Source: Ruminococcaceae bacterium UBA5905 (GTDB taxonomy: Bacteria > Bacillota > Clostridia > Oscillospirales > Acutalibacteraceae). Taken from it: a DNA stretch of 27,679 nucleotides. Within the stretch, counting starts at the first letter, position 1, and each line of letters begins with the position of its first letter. Where the stretch lies: assembly GCA_002431285.1 (NCBI GenBank), contig DJEF01000034.1:60024-87702 (forward strand). The letters are read 5' to 3'. The position numbers and the translations under genes were made by a program. Below are positions 1-7,111 of the stretch, one piece after another. A model generated the notes under the pieces. It did not search any database. It was not told the DNA's origin and saw nothing but the letters and a program-made list of their open reading frames with translations.

Positions 1-951
1 ATGGACGGCTTTGAGGGCAACAACGGCGTCATCATTTTGGCAGCGACCAACCGTCCCGAATCCCTCGACCCCGCGCTGACCCGTCCCGGTCGCTTTGACC
101 GCCGTGTGCCGGTCGAGCTGCCCGACCTCGCTGGGCGCGAGGCGATCCTCAAGGTTCATGCGAAGAAGATCAAAACGGCGGACAATGTGGACTTCCACAC
201 CATCGCCCGTATGGCGTCCGGCACCTCCGGCGCCGAGCTTGCGAACATCATCAACGAGGCGGCGCTCCGTGCGGTGCGCAGTGGGCGCTCGGTCGTAGAG
301 CAGGCGGATCTGGAGGAGAGCATCGAGGTCGTTATCGCCGGCTATCAGAAGAAAAATGCCATTATGACCGACGATGAAAAGAAGGTCGTCGCCTACCATG
401 AGATTGGCCATGCGCTGGTCGCTGCTTTGCAGACGGCTTCCGCACCGGTGCAGAAGATCACGATCATCCCCAGAACCTCCGGCGCGCTGGGCTACACCAT
501 GCAGGTCGAGCAGAACGACAAGGTGCTGATGACAAAAGAAGAACTGGAAAACAAAATTGCCACGCTGACCGGCGGCCGTGCGGCGGAGGAGATCGTATTC
601 GGGCAGATTACCACCGGTGCCTCTAATGACATCGAGCAAGCAACCAAACTTGCCCGTGCGATGATTACCCGCTACGGCATGACCGATGAATTCGATATGG
701 TTGCGATGGAGACGGTCAGCAACCAGTACCTCGGCGGCGATACCTCGCTTGCCTGCTCGGCGGATACACAAAAAGAAATCGATCAGAAGGTCGTGGAAAC
801 CGTTAAAAAACAGCATGAAAAGGCTCGCCGTCTGCTGGCAGACAATCGCAAGAAGCTGGATGAACTTGCAAGCTATCTTTACGAGAAAGAAACCATTACG
901 GGCAGCGAATTCATGACGATTTTGAACAGAAAGGATGGGAATGCGGTATGA
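1..951 (+). CDS. ftsH: FtsH-type ATP-dependent zinc metalloprotease, C-terminal part (5' end outside window)
   Basis: Membrane-anchored AAA+ protease that unfolds and degrades membrane and short-lived cytosolic proteins. The visible 316 residues start in the AAA module: ATNRP and RPGRFDR belong to the second region of homology with its arginine fingers. The M41 peptidase domain follows, with the zinc motif HEIGH near residue 133 and a probable third zinc ligand in [10 protein letters not shown] near residue 206. The N-terminal membrane segments and Walker A/B lie upstream of the window. The ATG at base 1 is an internal Met of the usual MDGF motif, not a start. The stop overlaps the next gene by four bases (ATGA), so the two are probably translationally coupled. 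The family is certain. Whether this is the housekeeping copy or an accessory, stress-island-type copy cannot be told; the HdeD-like partner favours the accessory reading. Confidence 0.93.
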   Translation: MDGFEGNNGVIILAATNRPESLDPALTRPGRFDRRVPVELPDLAGREAILKVHAKKIKTADNVDFHTIARMASGTSGAELANIINEAALRAVRSGRSVVEQADLEESIEVVIAGYQKKNAIMTDDEKKVVAYHEIGHALVAALQTASAPVQKITIIPRTSGALGYTMQVEQNDKVLMTKEELENKIATLTGGRAAEEIVFGQITTGASNDIEQATKLARAMITRYGMTDEFDMVAMETVSNQYLGGDTSLACSADTQKEIDQKVVETVKKQHEKARRLLADNRKKLDELASYLYEKETITGSEFMTILNRKDGNAV

Positions 952-1499
952 AAAGGGAAAATGGCTTTGGATGGAGCGAATTGATCGTCGGCGTGCTCCT
1001 GATCCTGCTTGGCATCTTTGCCTTTATCCGCCCGGAAAGCATGCTGACGGGAGCGGTCGTTATTTACGGCGTGATTGCCATTGTGATGGGCATTGAAGAT
1101 CTCGTGGTATATGCCCGGCTTTCCCGCTTTACCGGCTTCGGTCCGATGCTGTCGTTGATCTCCGGAATTTTAAGCGTTATGTGCGGCGTGATGCTGATCG
1201 CCAATCCCAATGTCGGGAAATGGGCACTGACGATTCTTCTTCCGATTTGGTTTATCGCCCACTGCATATCCGAGCTGACAAGGACAAACCTGATTCGTTT
1301 GATTGGAAATCCGTTTTATTACTATTTCTCACTGATTCTAAACATTCTCGGGCTTGTGCTCGGATTTGTGATGATCTTTAGTCCGGTACTTTCCTTTGTA
1401 ACGCTCAGAGCGATCTGCTATATGGTGGCAATCTATCTGATCCTGTTCGGCATCGAAAGCATTATTGCAGCTTTTGCCCGCAGAAACTCCGACTGGTAA
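948..1499 (+). CDS. HdeD/DUF308 family membrane protein
   Basis: A 183-residue integral membrane protein with about six hydrophobic segments (roughly residues 10-27, 30-53, 65-84, 91-108, 123-143 and 149-174) and short polar loops, which is the size and build of the HdeD/DUF308 family. In enterobacteria HdeD takes part in acid resistance; the role in Firmicutes is poorly known. Start and stop of the ftsH-type gene overlap in an ATGA, so the two are one transcription unit. ftsH-hdeD pairing is known from transmissible stress-tolerance islands, so a role in envelope or acid/heat stress is a reasonable inference. Directly after the stop codon the sequence jumps to a histidine kinase fragment, so whatever once followed in this operon is lost. 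Confidence 0.8.
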   Translation: MKRENGFGWSELIVGVLLILLGIFAFIRPESMLTGAVVIYGVIAIVMGIEDLVVYARLSRFTGFGPMLSLISGILSVMCGVMLIANPNVGKWALTILLPIWFIAHCISELTRTNLIRLIGNPFYYYFSLILNILGLVLGFVMIFSPVLSFVTLRAICYMVAIYLILFGIESIIAAFARRNSDW

Positions 1500-2324
1500 T
1501 ACAGGAGATGAATTAGGTTCGTCGGAAAGAAACGGCATCGGTCTTGCTGTCGTGAAAAAAGTATGCGAGCTGCACGGCGGTGCAGTATCGGCAAAAAGCG
1601 AAAGCGGAACAAAGACCTTCACCGTTGTACTGCCGAAGCAACAGAATACCTCCGCTTCCAGCACCGCCGCACCGAAGCGGGCGATGGTGACGGCCTGCAC
1701 GATCAGGCGAAAGGCCCAATCCGAGATCACGCTGCCGTCGGCCAGCTCGCACAGTGAGACCTGCCGCTGGCCGGTCTGCAATTCTTTGACCGCTTTCCAA
1801 AAAGCATAGCAGTCTGTAGACACATCGCCAAGGCGTACTGCCTGCAGATCGACCTTGCCACGGTCGGAAAAGTATCGCCTTGTCTTGGACCACAAGGTGT
1901 GGTTCGCAGTCAGAAGATACAGCACAGCAAGGCTGCGATGATCCGGCTTTCGCAGGTACAGTTTCTGCGCCTCAAAACGCTGCCTGTGCTGATCGGCTTG
2001 AAAAATCATAGGGGCATCATCCTTTCTGTCGTAGAGAGGTGAAAGCCGCCTTTGAAACGGGATATGTCGTGCATCGGCGAATGCCGCATGAACGGCTTCA
2101 TAAAAAGAGGCTGTGCCGCAGGTGAGTCTGACATCTAACACCGGGCAGACATTCATAGCACAGCCTTTCTTTTTTCTGTGGTAGAGGCAGAGCCTGCAAT
2201 CGCAGTCCGCTTTGCGGAATGGATACGCACCGTGGAGCCTGCCACCGCCCCGTTGATTTCTGCCGGGCGGTCGCTGTATGATGGCTTCCATGCTGTTGAG
2301 GGATGGTGTGCTGGTGAAGTACAT
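1338..2324 (-). CDS. Cysteine-rich protein of likely mobile-element origin with a chimeric C-terminus
   Basis: The start is ATG at 2324, behind a clear AAGGAG ribosome site. The frame gives 328 residues, but only about the first 220 look natural. The N-terminal part has a cysteine cluster (CDCRLCLYHRKKKGC, then NVCPV), probably metal-binding, of a kind I associate with small accessory proteins of clostridial conjugative elements. A second part begins near an internal Met (ATG at 2009, with AAAGGA before it) and resembles the DUF6075-type proteins of such elements; this match is from memory and weak. From about 1660 onward the frame only reads the antisense of the kinase remnant and of the DUF308 gene, so the natural C-terminus has been cut off. 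It may well be dead. No function is assigned. Confidence 0.45.
   Translation of the reverse strand: MYFTSTPSLNSMEAIIQRPPGRNQRGGGRLHGAYPFRKADCDCRLCLYHRKKKGCAMNVCPVLDVRLTCGTASFYEAVHAAFADARHIPFQRRLSPLYDRKDDAPMIFQADQHRQRFEAQKLYLRKPDHRSLAVLYLLTANHTLWSKTRRYFSDRGKVDLQAVRLGDVSTDCYAFWKAVKELQTGQRQVSLCELADGSVISDWAFRLIVQAVTIARFGAAVLEAEVFCCFGSTTVKVFVPLSLFADTAPPCSSHTFFTTARPMPFLSDEPNSSPVLPVGVSAGKSCNNAFDAEQDQIDCHHIADRSERYKGKYRTKDHHKSEHKPENV
1500..1640 (+). pseudogene. Histidine kinase C-terminal fragment (ATPase domain remnant)
   Basis: Read in the frame that overlaps the end of the DUF308 gene, this stretch encodes the end of a sensor kinase HATPase_c domain: the G2 box GIGLAVVKK, then the ELHGG turn, and the final strand with TFTVVLPK, which normally closes the protein. 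Only about 45 residues remain. The H box, N box and G1 box are missing, there is no start codon of its own, and the frame runs on into unrelated sequence after the last strand. It is a recombination scrap, not a working gene. The join on the left lies at or within a few bases of the DUF308 stop codon; the join on the right lies between about 1640 and 1680. Confidence 0.7.
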
Positions 2325-2349
2325 TTTGATTGCTCCTTTTTCGTGAAAT

Positions 2350-2386
2350 AGAAAAAGCCCGAAGTCTTTTGCAAAACTTCGGGCTT
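2350..2386 (-). terminator. Terminator-like hairpin in the leader of the cysteine-rich gene
   Basis: Perfect 11-bp stem (2355-2365 with 2376-2386), 10-nt loop, and a U-rich tail when read on the minus strand. It sits about 26 bases ahead of the start codon at 2324. It therefore either ends an upstream transcript or acts as an attenuator for that gene. Confidence 0.6.
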
Positions 2387-2400
2387 GGAAAATGCAAAGC

Positions 2401-2427
2401 GGCGGACAAGTTTTTGGCTTGTCCGCC
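2401..2427. repeat. Inverted repeat, 10-bp arms, next to the leader terminator
   Basis: GGCGGACAAG (2401-2410) and its exact complement (2418-2427) flank a 7-base loop. There is no T-run on either side, so it is not a typical terminator. Together with the hairpin at 2350-2386 it makes a tandem hairpin leader on the minus strand. Confidence 0.55.
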
Positions 2428-2532
2428 GTCTGCGAGTATTTGGTTGTACGGGAGTTCGATACTGCACCCAAAGGGAAAACAGCGGTTTTACATCTTCAAA
2501 TATGCATCTCGAAATCCCGGTATTTGGACAGC

Positions 2533-2561
2533 AAAAAACCCCGATAAAATCGGGGTTTTTT
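2533..2561 (-). terminator. Intrinsic terminator behind tRNA-Ala
   Basis: A 13-bp perfect inverted repeat with loop AAA: A-run, CCCCGAT, loop, ATCGGGG, T-run. It is symmetric and could work in both directions. It lies 30 bases behind the 3' end of the tRNA gene on the minus strand. Confidence 0.85.
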
Positions 2562-2591
2562 GCGGAACATATCTTTTTTATGTTCCTTTTA

Positions 2592-2667
2592 TGGTGGAGA
2601 CGAAGAGGATCGAACTCTCGACCTTACGGATGCGAACCGTACGCTCTCCCAGCTGAGCTACGCCCCC
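2592..2667 (-). tRNA. tRNA-Ala, anticodon CGC
   Basis: A 76-nt cloverleaf on the minus strand with encoded CCA. Acceptor arm GGGGGCG pairs with CGTCTCC and contains the G3:U70 pair that marks alanine tRNAs. The D arm is GCTC/GAGC; the anticodon stem TACGG/CCGTA holds loop TTCGCAT, giving anticodon CGC (reads GCG). The T arm is GAGAG/CTCTT with loop TTCGATC. A good promoter lies upstream and a terminator downstream, so it is a single-gene unit. Confidence 0.95.
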
Positions 2668-2680
2668 AAACGCAAGTGCT

Positions 2681-2709
2681 ATCATATAGCATTTTTCCGG
2701 ATTTGTCAA
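2681..2709 (-). promoter_or_regulatory. Promoter of tRNA-Ala
   Basis: On the minus strand TTGACA (2704-2709) and TATGAT (2681-2686) are 17 bases apart, and the tRNA begins 13 bases behind the -10 box. Confidence 0.8.
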
Positions 2710-2731
2710 GAGAAAAATCGAGGTTTTTCTC
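2710..2731 (-). terminator. Weak terminator candidate behind the ABC importer operon
   Basis: 8-bp inverted repeat GAGAAAAA/TTTTTCTC with a 6-nt loop, U-rich in its 3' arm on the minus strand. It lies 22 bases past the ATPase stop and abuts the tRNA promoter. The stem is AT-rich, so its strength is doubtful. Confidence 0.35.
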
Positions 2732-2752
2732 AATTTTCGGAATTTTCACTGT

Positions 2753-3340
2753 CTAAAGGTCGCCCCGCAGCGGCAACCCGTCCAGAGAAACCACCTGTGC
2801 GCCCAGCGCCGAAGCCTCCGCCGCCACGTGTGTGATCAGCACCACCGGCACCGTTTCGGCCCGGGCGAGGATCGCCGGCAGCACACGCCGCCACGATTCC
2901 TCATCCAGCCCTGTAAACGGCTCATCCAGCAGCAGCAGTTCCCCCGGCATGGCCAGCGCCCGCGCCAGCGCCACCCGGCGGCGCTGACCGCCGCTGAGCG
3001 CACCCGGCCGGCTGTTGCTTTCAGCCGCCAACCCCACCGCCGCCAGAGCTTCTGACGCCCGGTTCGCATCTGTTTCGGGAGACAGCGCCACATTTTCTGC
3101 CACCGTATACCAGGGCAGCAGCCGATTCTCCTGAAACAGCACGCTCGCCCGCTCCGGACGGTGCACTCTGCCGGAAATCGGGCGTTCCAGCCCCGCCAGC
3201 AAGCGCAGGATGGTTGTTTTTCCGCAGCCGGACGCCCCCCACAGGCATACCACACCCCGGTGGGGCAGCGTCCAATTCACCGCTTCCAGCACGGGCGTGG
3301 CCCCATACGCAAAGCTCACCCGCTCCAAACCATAGCTCAT
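2753..3340 (-). CDS. ABC importer ATPase subunit (nitrate/sulfonate/taurine-type)
   Basis: 195 residues. Powers uptake through the permease encoded just upstream. Visible: Walker A GASGCGKTT (residues 35-43), Q-loop Gln70, signature LSGGQRRR (115-122), Walker B LLLLDEP (135-141), D-loop residues after it and the H-loop His in VLITH near 168. It is short for the SsuB/TauB group (usually about 250) because it ends soon after the H-loop, without the C-terminal extension. The start is ATG at 3340, which overlaps the permease stop by four bases (ATGA); longer in-frame starts would run deep into the permease gene. The ligand cannot be read from this subunit. Confidence 0.9.
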   Translation of the reverse strand: MSYGLERVSFAYGATPVLEAVNWTLPHRGVVCLWGASGCGKTTILRLLAGLERPISGRVHRPERASVLFQENRLLPWYTVAENVALSPETDANRASEALAAVGLAAESNSRPGALSGGQRRRVALARALAMPGELLLLDEPFTGLDEESWRRVLPAILARAETVPVVLITHVAAEASALGAQVVSLDGLPLRGDL

Positions 3341-4095
3341 TCGCCCGTCTCCTTTTTCTGCCCCAACGCCAGCAGCAGCACCTGCTCCAGCAGCACGCTG
3401 AGCATCACCACCGTCACCGTCCAGGCAAACACCTCCGGCGTTTCCAGATACACCTTTGCGGTTTTCAGCTCGGCGCCGATGGCCATCCGCGGACTGCAAA
3501 TGACCTCGGCGGCGATACCGGATTTCCACGCGAATCCCAGCCCGGTAACACAGGCAGCTCGAAAATACGGCTTTACCGACGGCGCCCAGATATGCCGTAA
3601 TACGCCAACATGGCCAAGGCGGTATACCCGCGCCATTTCCAGCAGACGCCGATCCGTCTGCTCAATACCGCTGCTGACATTCAGCCAAACCAGCGGCAAC
3701 ACCATCAGCCCGGCGATAAATCCGGGCAGCAGTTGCAGTTGGATCCACAGATACGCCAGAATGATAAAAGACGCCACCGGCACCGTGCGCATCAGATGGA
3801 GCAGGGGGCTGCATACCGCCCGCAGCAGCGAAAACCGGCTGGTCAGCACAGCCAGCACCGTGCCGAGAACAACAGCCGCGCCATATCCCAGCGCGATGCG
3901 CAGCAGAGAACTGCCCACCGTCCGCCAGAAAGCGGCGGTGACGGCCAGCCGCCCCAGCGCCTGTGCCACCGTCCGGGGAGAAGGCAGCAGCAGCTCCTCC
4001 CCCACCAGACGGGCCAGCGCCTCCCATACCAGCAGCCAAAACAGCGCCACTGCCAGATGGTTCAGCAGTTTCTTTGTCCTATTCGGCACGCTCAT
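3337..4095 (-). CDS. ABC importer permease (binding-protein-dependent, SsuC/TauC-like)
   Basis: 252 residues with about six membrane helices. An EAA-type loop (LEMARVYRLG...HIWAP) around residues 150-170 is where the ATPase docks. A short N-terminal helix and the LLLPSPRTVAQAL segment that follows are typical of the nitrate/sulfonate permeases. The start ATG at 4095 overlaps the stop of the binding protein gene by four bases, and its own stop overlaps the ATPase start in the same way, so the three subunits should be made in step. A longer in-frame start exists but would lie inside the binding protein gene. Confidence 0.88.
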   Translation of the reverse strand: MSVPNRTKKLLNHLAVALFWLLVWEALARLVGEELLLPSPRTVAQALGRLAVTAAFWRTVGSSLLRIALGYGAAVVLGTVLAVLTSRFSLLRAVCSPLLHLMRTVPVASFIILAYLWIQLQLLPGFIAGLMVLPLVWLNVSSGIEQTDRRLLEMARVYRLGHVGVLRHIWAPSVKPYFRAACVTGLGFAWKSGIAAEVICSPRMAIGAELKTAKVYLETPEVFAWTVTVVMLSVLLEQVLLLALGQKKETGE

Positions 4096-5114
4096 CCCGC
4101 ATAGTAGAAATCGTCGGCGGGCATCGCACCGCCCACCACCTTGGGATTCGCCTGGAACAGCACCTCCAGATAGCCGGAGAGCTGCTGTTTCATGGTCGCG
4201 CCGGTCACAAAGGTCAGCCCGCAGCGGGGAATGGCCTGCTGAGCGATGGCGGCCTTGGGGATGATCCCGTAGGTCTCGCACCAGGCGGAAGCCGCCTGCG
4301 CATCGCCCTTCACCGTGTTGATGGATGTCTCATATTCTTTCAGAAAGGCCTTGATCGCCGCGCCATTTTTCTCCACGAAATCCTTGCGGGCGATGACGCA
4401 TCCCATCATCAAAGCGCTGCTGTCTCCGGCCACCTTGTTCCATTCGTCGGTCATGTTCAGCGCCACGGTAGGGACGGTCTTTTCCGCCGCCTTCATCTGC
4501 GACAGACAAGCGGTCACCTTCGGCTCCGGTACCATAGCCACCTTGGCGGTACCCTGCACCACCGCTGCGGTCAACGCGTCGTTGTCCTCTACGAAGTGCA
4601 GCGTCACATCCTTGTCCGGATCCAATCCGTTCTTCGTCAATATATACCGCAGCACATATTCGGGGTTGGCTCCCTGCCCGGAGGAGTAGATTTCCTGTCC
4701 CTTCAGATCCGCCACCGACTGGATCCCGGCGCCGTTGTCCAGCATATACAGTACGCCCAGCGTGTTGACCGCCAGCACCTGCACCTGTCCCTCGGTTTTC
4801 TTATACAGCGTAGCCGCCAGATTGGTGGGCACCGCCGCAATGTCCGTGGAGCCGTTGGTCACGGCCGCCACCGCCTTGGAGGGGTCGTCCACCACATCGA
4901 AGGTATACGCGTTCGCGGATTTCTGTGCGTCATTCTGCGCCATGAGCTGTGCCATTCCCACACCGGTCGGTCCGGCAATGGTGGTGATGTGCACCTGCGC
5001 CTTTTCCGTTACCGCCGAAGAATCCGGCTCCGACACCGCCGGCGCCTTTCCGCAGGCGGTCAGCGCCGCCAGCAGCAGCAATACGGCCAATACGAGAGAT
5101 CCATACTTTTTCAT
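4092..5114 (-). CDS. ABC importer substrate-binding lipoprotein (NMT1/TauA-like)
   Basis: 340 residues. The N-terminus MKKYG, a hydrophobic core and lipobox LTAC (Cys21) mark a lipoprotein anchored on the outside of the membrane. The mature part has the fold signature of the COG0715 group: ITTIAGPTGVGMAQLM near residues 45-60, a TDIAAVPTN motif near 90, and DLKGQEIYSSG near 137. These proteins bind small anions, pyrimidines or sulfonates; the ligand here is unknown. The start at 5114 has AAAGGATG ahead of it. The gene lies 37 bases behind the Crp-type regulator, and that gap is almost filled by a palindrome. Confidence 0.88.
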   Translation of the reverse strand: MKKYGSLVLAVLLLLAALTACGKAPAVSEPDSSAVTEKAQVHITTIAGPTGVGMAQLMAQNDAQKSANAYTFDVVDDPSKAVAAVTNGSTDIAAVPTNLAATLYKKTEGQVQVLAVNTLGVLYMLDNGAGIQSVADLKGQEIYSSGQGANPEYVLRYILTKNGLDPDKDVTLHFVEDNDALTAAVVQGTAKVAMVPEPKVTACLSQMKAAEKTVPTVALNMTDEWNKVAGDSSALMMGCVIARKDFVEKNGAAIKAFLKEYETSINTVKGDAQAASAWCETYGIIPKAAIAQQAIPRCGLTFVTGATMKQQLSGYLEVLFQANPKVVGGAMPADDFYYAG

Positions 5115-5134
5115 TGATCCATCATCCTTTCCTG

Positions 5135-5156
5135 CATGAACCACCTTTGGTTCATG
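5135..5156. promoter_or_regulatory. Palindrome between regulator gene and ABC importer genes
   Basis: CATGAACCA (5135-5143), 4-base spacer, TGGTTCATG (5148-5156). It covers the stop codon of the regulator gene and ends just before the ribosome site of the binding protein gene. It may be an operator for the Crp-type protein (same 4-base spacer as the promoter palindrome, but different arms) or an RNA hairpin that sets the ratio of regulator to importer. Confidence 0.45.
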
Positions 5157-5796
5157 TCTGTGTTTCCCGGTTCTCTATGAGAACGATCTGCTTTTTCCCC
5201 CGGCGTACCACGCCGGCGGCCAATAAGGTGTCCAACGATCGGTACAGGCTGGAGCGTCCCATGCCCAGATGCTCTGCCAATCCCGCCATGCCATCCGGAA
5301 GCTCCACGATCCCCGCCTCGTTTCGATGCGCCTGCAAATACCGCCAGAGCCGGTCATCGGTCTGCCCGGCTGTAAGCGTTGCCAGCCGCCGATTGAGAAA
5401 ACGAATCCGCTCGGACAGAAAACGAATGTAGTTTTCTCCGATGCGTGGATCGTTCTCCATCCAGGCAGACACCGTCTCCTGCGGAATGAACTGCACCCGG
5501 CAGTCCGTCGCGGCGACGACCGCCGACGGGTAGGCTTCCTCCGCGCCGAACAATGCCGCGGCGCCGAATACATCCCCCGCATACAGATCGTTCATGACCA
5601 CCCGGCCGTGCAGCACCCGCAGATGCCCCTCCAGCACCCAGGCCAGCGCACGGCGCGCCCGATGGCGGTCATAGATGACCTCACCTCGGGAATAACGGCA
5701 CGGTTCCTCTCCGATGGCGGATAGATGCCGCGTCCGCTCCCGGGGTGACAACCCCTGTAATAAGAACAGGACAGGCTCCTTCGTTCGTTGTTTCAT
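5152..5796 (-). CDS. Crp/Fnr family transcriptional regulator
   Basis: 214 residues. The N-terminal half has the cNMP-binding beta-barrel pattern (YSRGEVIYDR, LEGHLRVLHGRV, YAGDVFGAAALFG), followed by a long dimer helix (ENYIRFLSERIRFLNRRL). The C-terminal winged HTH is around 165-200 (GLAEHLGMGRSSLYRSLDTL). No cysteine cluster of the Fnr iron-sulfur type is seen, and the effector is unknown. The start ATG at 5796 has GGAGGTGG ahead of it. It is the first gene of the operon with the ABC importer, so it is most likely the local regulator of that uptake system and of itself, through the palindrome that lies over its own transcription start. Confidence 0.9.
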   Translation of the reverse strand: MKQRTKEPVLFLLQGLSPRERTRHLSAIGEEPCRYSRGEVIYDRHRARRALAWVLEGHLRVLHGRVVMNDLYAGDVFGAAALFGAEEAYPSAVVAATDCRVQFIPQETVSAWMENDPRIGENYIRFLSERIRFLNRRLATLTAGQTDDRLWRYLQAHRNEAGIVELPDGMAGLAEHLGMGRSSLYRSLDTLLAAGVVRRGKKQIVLIENRETQT

Positions 5797-5810
5797 AGCC
5801 ACCTCCAAAA

Positions 5811-5826
5811 TGTCCCAAATGGGACA
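5811..5826. promoter_or_regulatory. Likely operator of the Crp-type regulator
   Basis: TGTCCC, 4 bases, GGGACA: a perfect 6-bp inverted repeat about 11-26 bases downstream of the -10 box, so it covers or directly follows the transcription start. Crp/Fnr proteins use such inverted repeats with 4-6 base spacers. A site here would repress. Confidence 0.65.
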
Positions 5827-5836
5827 CTTCGACAGC

Positions 5837-5864
5837 ATTATACCATAGATTTCGGAAAAATCAA
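5837..5864 (-). promoter_or_regulatory. Promoter of regulator-ABC importer operon
   Basis: On the minus strand TTGATT (5859-5864) and a consensus TATAAT (5837-5842) are 16 bases apart. The palindrome at 5811-5826 follows directly. Confidence 0.75.
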
Positions 5865-5938
5865 GTGTTTTTTCTCTCGCGTGGCCAGATTGCCCGCCGA
5901 CGGGGGCATGAGAACCCTCACCGGCGAACCGTTTTCCG

Positions 5939-6238
5939 TTATTCGCGTCCGCCGCCCTGCACCCGGCTCACGAAATCCGCGATGTAGTTGGAGCCGCGCG
6001 CCGCCAGCAGACCGGTGAGCACACAGCCGGTCAGCCGGCCGCCGAGCGCCACCCCCAGCACGCCGAACAGATCCGCGCGTGCCAGCAGACAAAGAGCCAC
6101 CGACAGCCCCAGCGCCGTCAGCTGGATCCCCAGCGTTTTCCAGCCGCCGCTGCGACACCCCTCGATCAGCGTTTTGGCGTATTCCACCAACGCCTCCACG
6201 GTGATCGCCAGCACCGTCACCAGCGCAATTCCCGTCAT
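5939..6238 (-). CDS. Holin-like small membrane protein
   Basis: 99 residues with three to four hydrophobic stretches (about 4-18, 38-56, 58-72, 74-86) and a polar C-terminus. The ARGSNYIADFV motif near residue 82 is one I know from small clostridial phage membrane proteins annotated as holins. It is the last gene of the leftward phage operon, 4 bases behind the coiled-coil protein gene, with an AAGGGGG ribosome site. Position and topology fit a holin or another lysis-module protein. No endolysin gene is next to it, so lysis function is inferred only. Confidence 0.6.
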   Translation of the reverse strand: MTGIALVTVLAITVEALVEYAKTLIEGCRSGGWKTLGIQLTALGLSVALCLLARADLFGVLGVALGGRLTGCVLTGLLAARGSNYIADFVSRVQGGGRE

Positions 6239-6242
6239 ACCG

Positions 6243-6545
6243 TTATCCCCCTTCCCCTTCTTTTGCTTCCAGGATGCGCAGCCGCTCCTGGGTGTTTTTG
6301 AGCGAGACCTCAACCCGTGTAACTCGTTCCTTTACCTCCCCCAGCCGGGTGCGGACATCCGCCATGAGCACATCGCTTTTGTCCACCTGTCCCCGGATGT
6401 GTTTGATATCCGAACGCATTTCGGTCAGCTCCGTCGCCTTGCGCTCGTCCTTTTCCCGCAGCCCCCGCAGATTGGTGATCAGCGCCACGATCACGCCCAA
6501 TGCCGATAAGACCGACAACCAATCGGTGAGGCTCCACGCGGTCAT
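6243..6545 (-). CDS. XhlA/BhlA-like protein with N-terminal membrane helix and coiled coil
   Basis: 100 residues: one N-terminal hydrophobic helix (about 4-24, SLTDWLSVLSALGVIVALI) followed by a long heptad-rich, highly charged region (about 30-95, with SDIKHIRGQVDKSD and RVTRVEVSLKNTQERL). This is the build of the hemolysin-XhlA/BhlA-type proteins that accompany holins, except that here the membrane helix comes first. The start ATG at 6545 overlaps the stop of the preceding 33-codon gene (ATGA). Confidence 0.6.
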   Translation of the reverse strand: MTAWSLTDWLSVLSALGVIVALITNLRGLREKDERKATELTEMRSDIKHIRGQVDKSDVLMADVRTRLGEVKERVTRVEVSLKNTQERLRILEAKEGEGG

Positions 6546-6643
6546 ACATCCTCCCCGGCGGCGGACCGACGGCAGGCCTCCAGCTGATAGGCCACGATGA
6601 GCTGCCGCAGCAGCACCGGATCGTATAGTTGTTCCTCTTGCAC
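6542..6643 (-). CDS. Very small phage protein, 33 residues
   Basis: Starts at GTG (6643) with AAAGGA about ten bases before it and ends in an ATGA overlap with the coiled-coil protein gene. The sequence begins VQEEQLYDPVLLRQL and is a single amphipathic helix with an acidic start. Very short proteins of this kind (XkdX-like) often sit just before the holin genes in clostridial and bacillar phages. It is supported mainly by ribosome site, overlap and context. Confidence 0.5.
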   Translation of the reverse strand: MQEEQLYDPVLLRQLIVAYQLEACRRSAAGEDV

Positions 6644-6738
6644 AGACAGTCATTCCTTTCTTTCCGCATGGCGGCGTTCGGCGGCGGCAAGCCAGGATGG
6701 CACAGTAAAACCGACCGCCTGCGACCGCCGACACGCTC

Positions 6739-7089
6739 TTATTCCTCCGTCCTGCCTCCGAAAAGCGTGTCCCGCCGCTTCCCGTAGGGACCGCCGGTGT
6801 GGGCGGCCGCCCGCTCATAGAGTGCCTGAAACTGGGCGTAGGGCTTTTCTCCGTTGTTGAGACAGAGCAGCATGGCCACGCCGTATGCCATGGCGGGCAG
6901 ACAGCGCCAGGACAGCAGCAGCGGCCGCTGTACGCTGTCCAGCGGCTGAAAAGGGGCGGTATGCTCCCGATACCACAGTTCGCTGTATATCTGGTTGACC
7001 GCCACCAGCTCCTGTTCGCCCGCTCCAGCCGCCCCCTTGGGATCGTCCAGCAGCTGATACGCCTGCTTGAGAATTGCCGTTCCTGTCAA
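6739..7089 (-). CDS. Probable head-completion/connector protein
   Basis: 116 residues, mostly helical, no signal or membrane segment. It starts at TTG (7089) with AAAGGAGG eight bases away; no in-frame ATG fits better. The place directly behind the major capsid gene is where phages encode the adaptor that joins portal to tail. The helical pattern (AILKQAYQLLDDP, then AVNQIYSELWYRE and ALYERAAAH) is compatible with such adaptors, e.g. the gp4/gp6 types, but I recognise no diagnostic motif. If it is an adaptor, it is the only tail-side protein in the element. Confidence 0.5.
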   Translation of the reverse strand: MTGTAILKQAYQLLDDPKGAAGAGEQELVAVNQIYSELWYREHTAPFQPLDSVQRPLLLSWRCLPAMAYGVAMLLCLNNGEKPYAQFQALYERAAAHTGGPYGKRRDTLFGGRTEE

Positions 7090-7111
7090 TGGATCTTCCT
7101 CCTTTCCCGGA

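Noticed and set aside
2592..2667. tRNA-Ala as integration site of the phage-like element
   Set aside because: The element begins 3.2 kb away, with an unrelated ABC importer operon between them, and no copy of the tRNA 3' end was seen elsewhere in the window.
3161..5117. Two long plus-strand frames opposite the ABC importer genes
   Set aside because: The minus strand holds three coupled genes with full motifs; the plus-strand frames have none.
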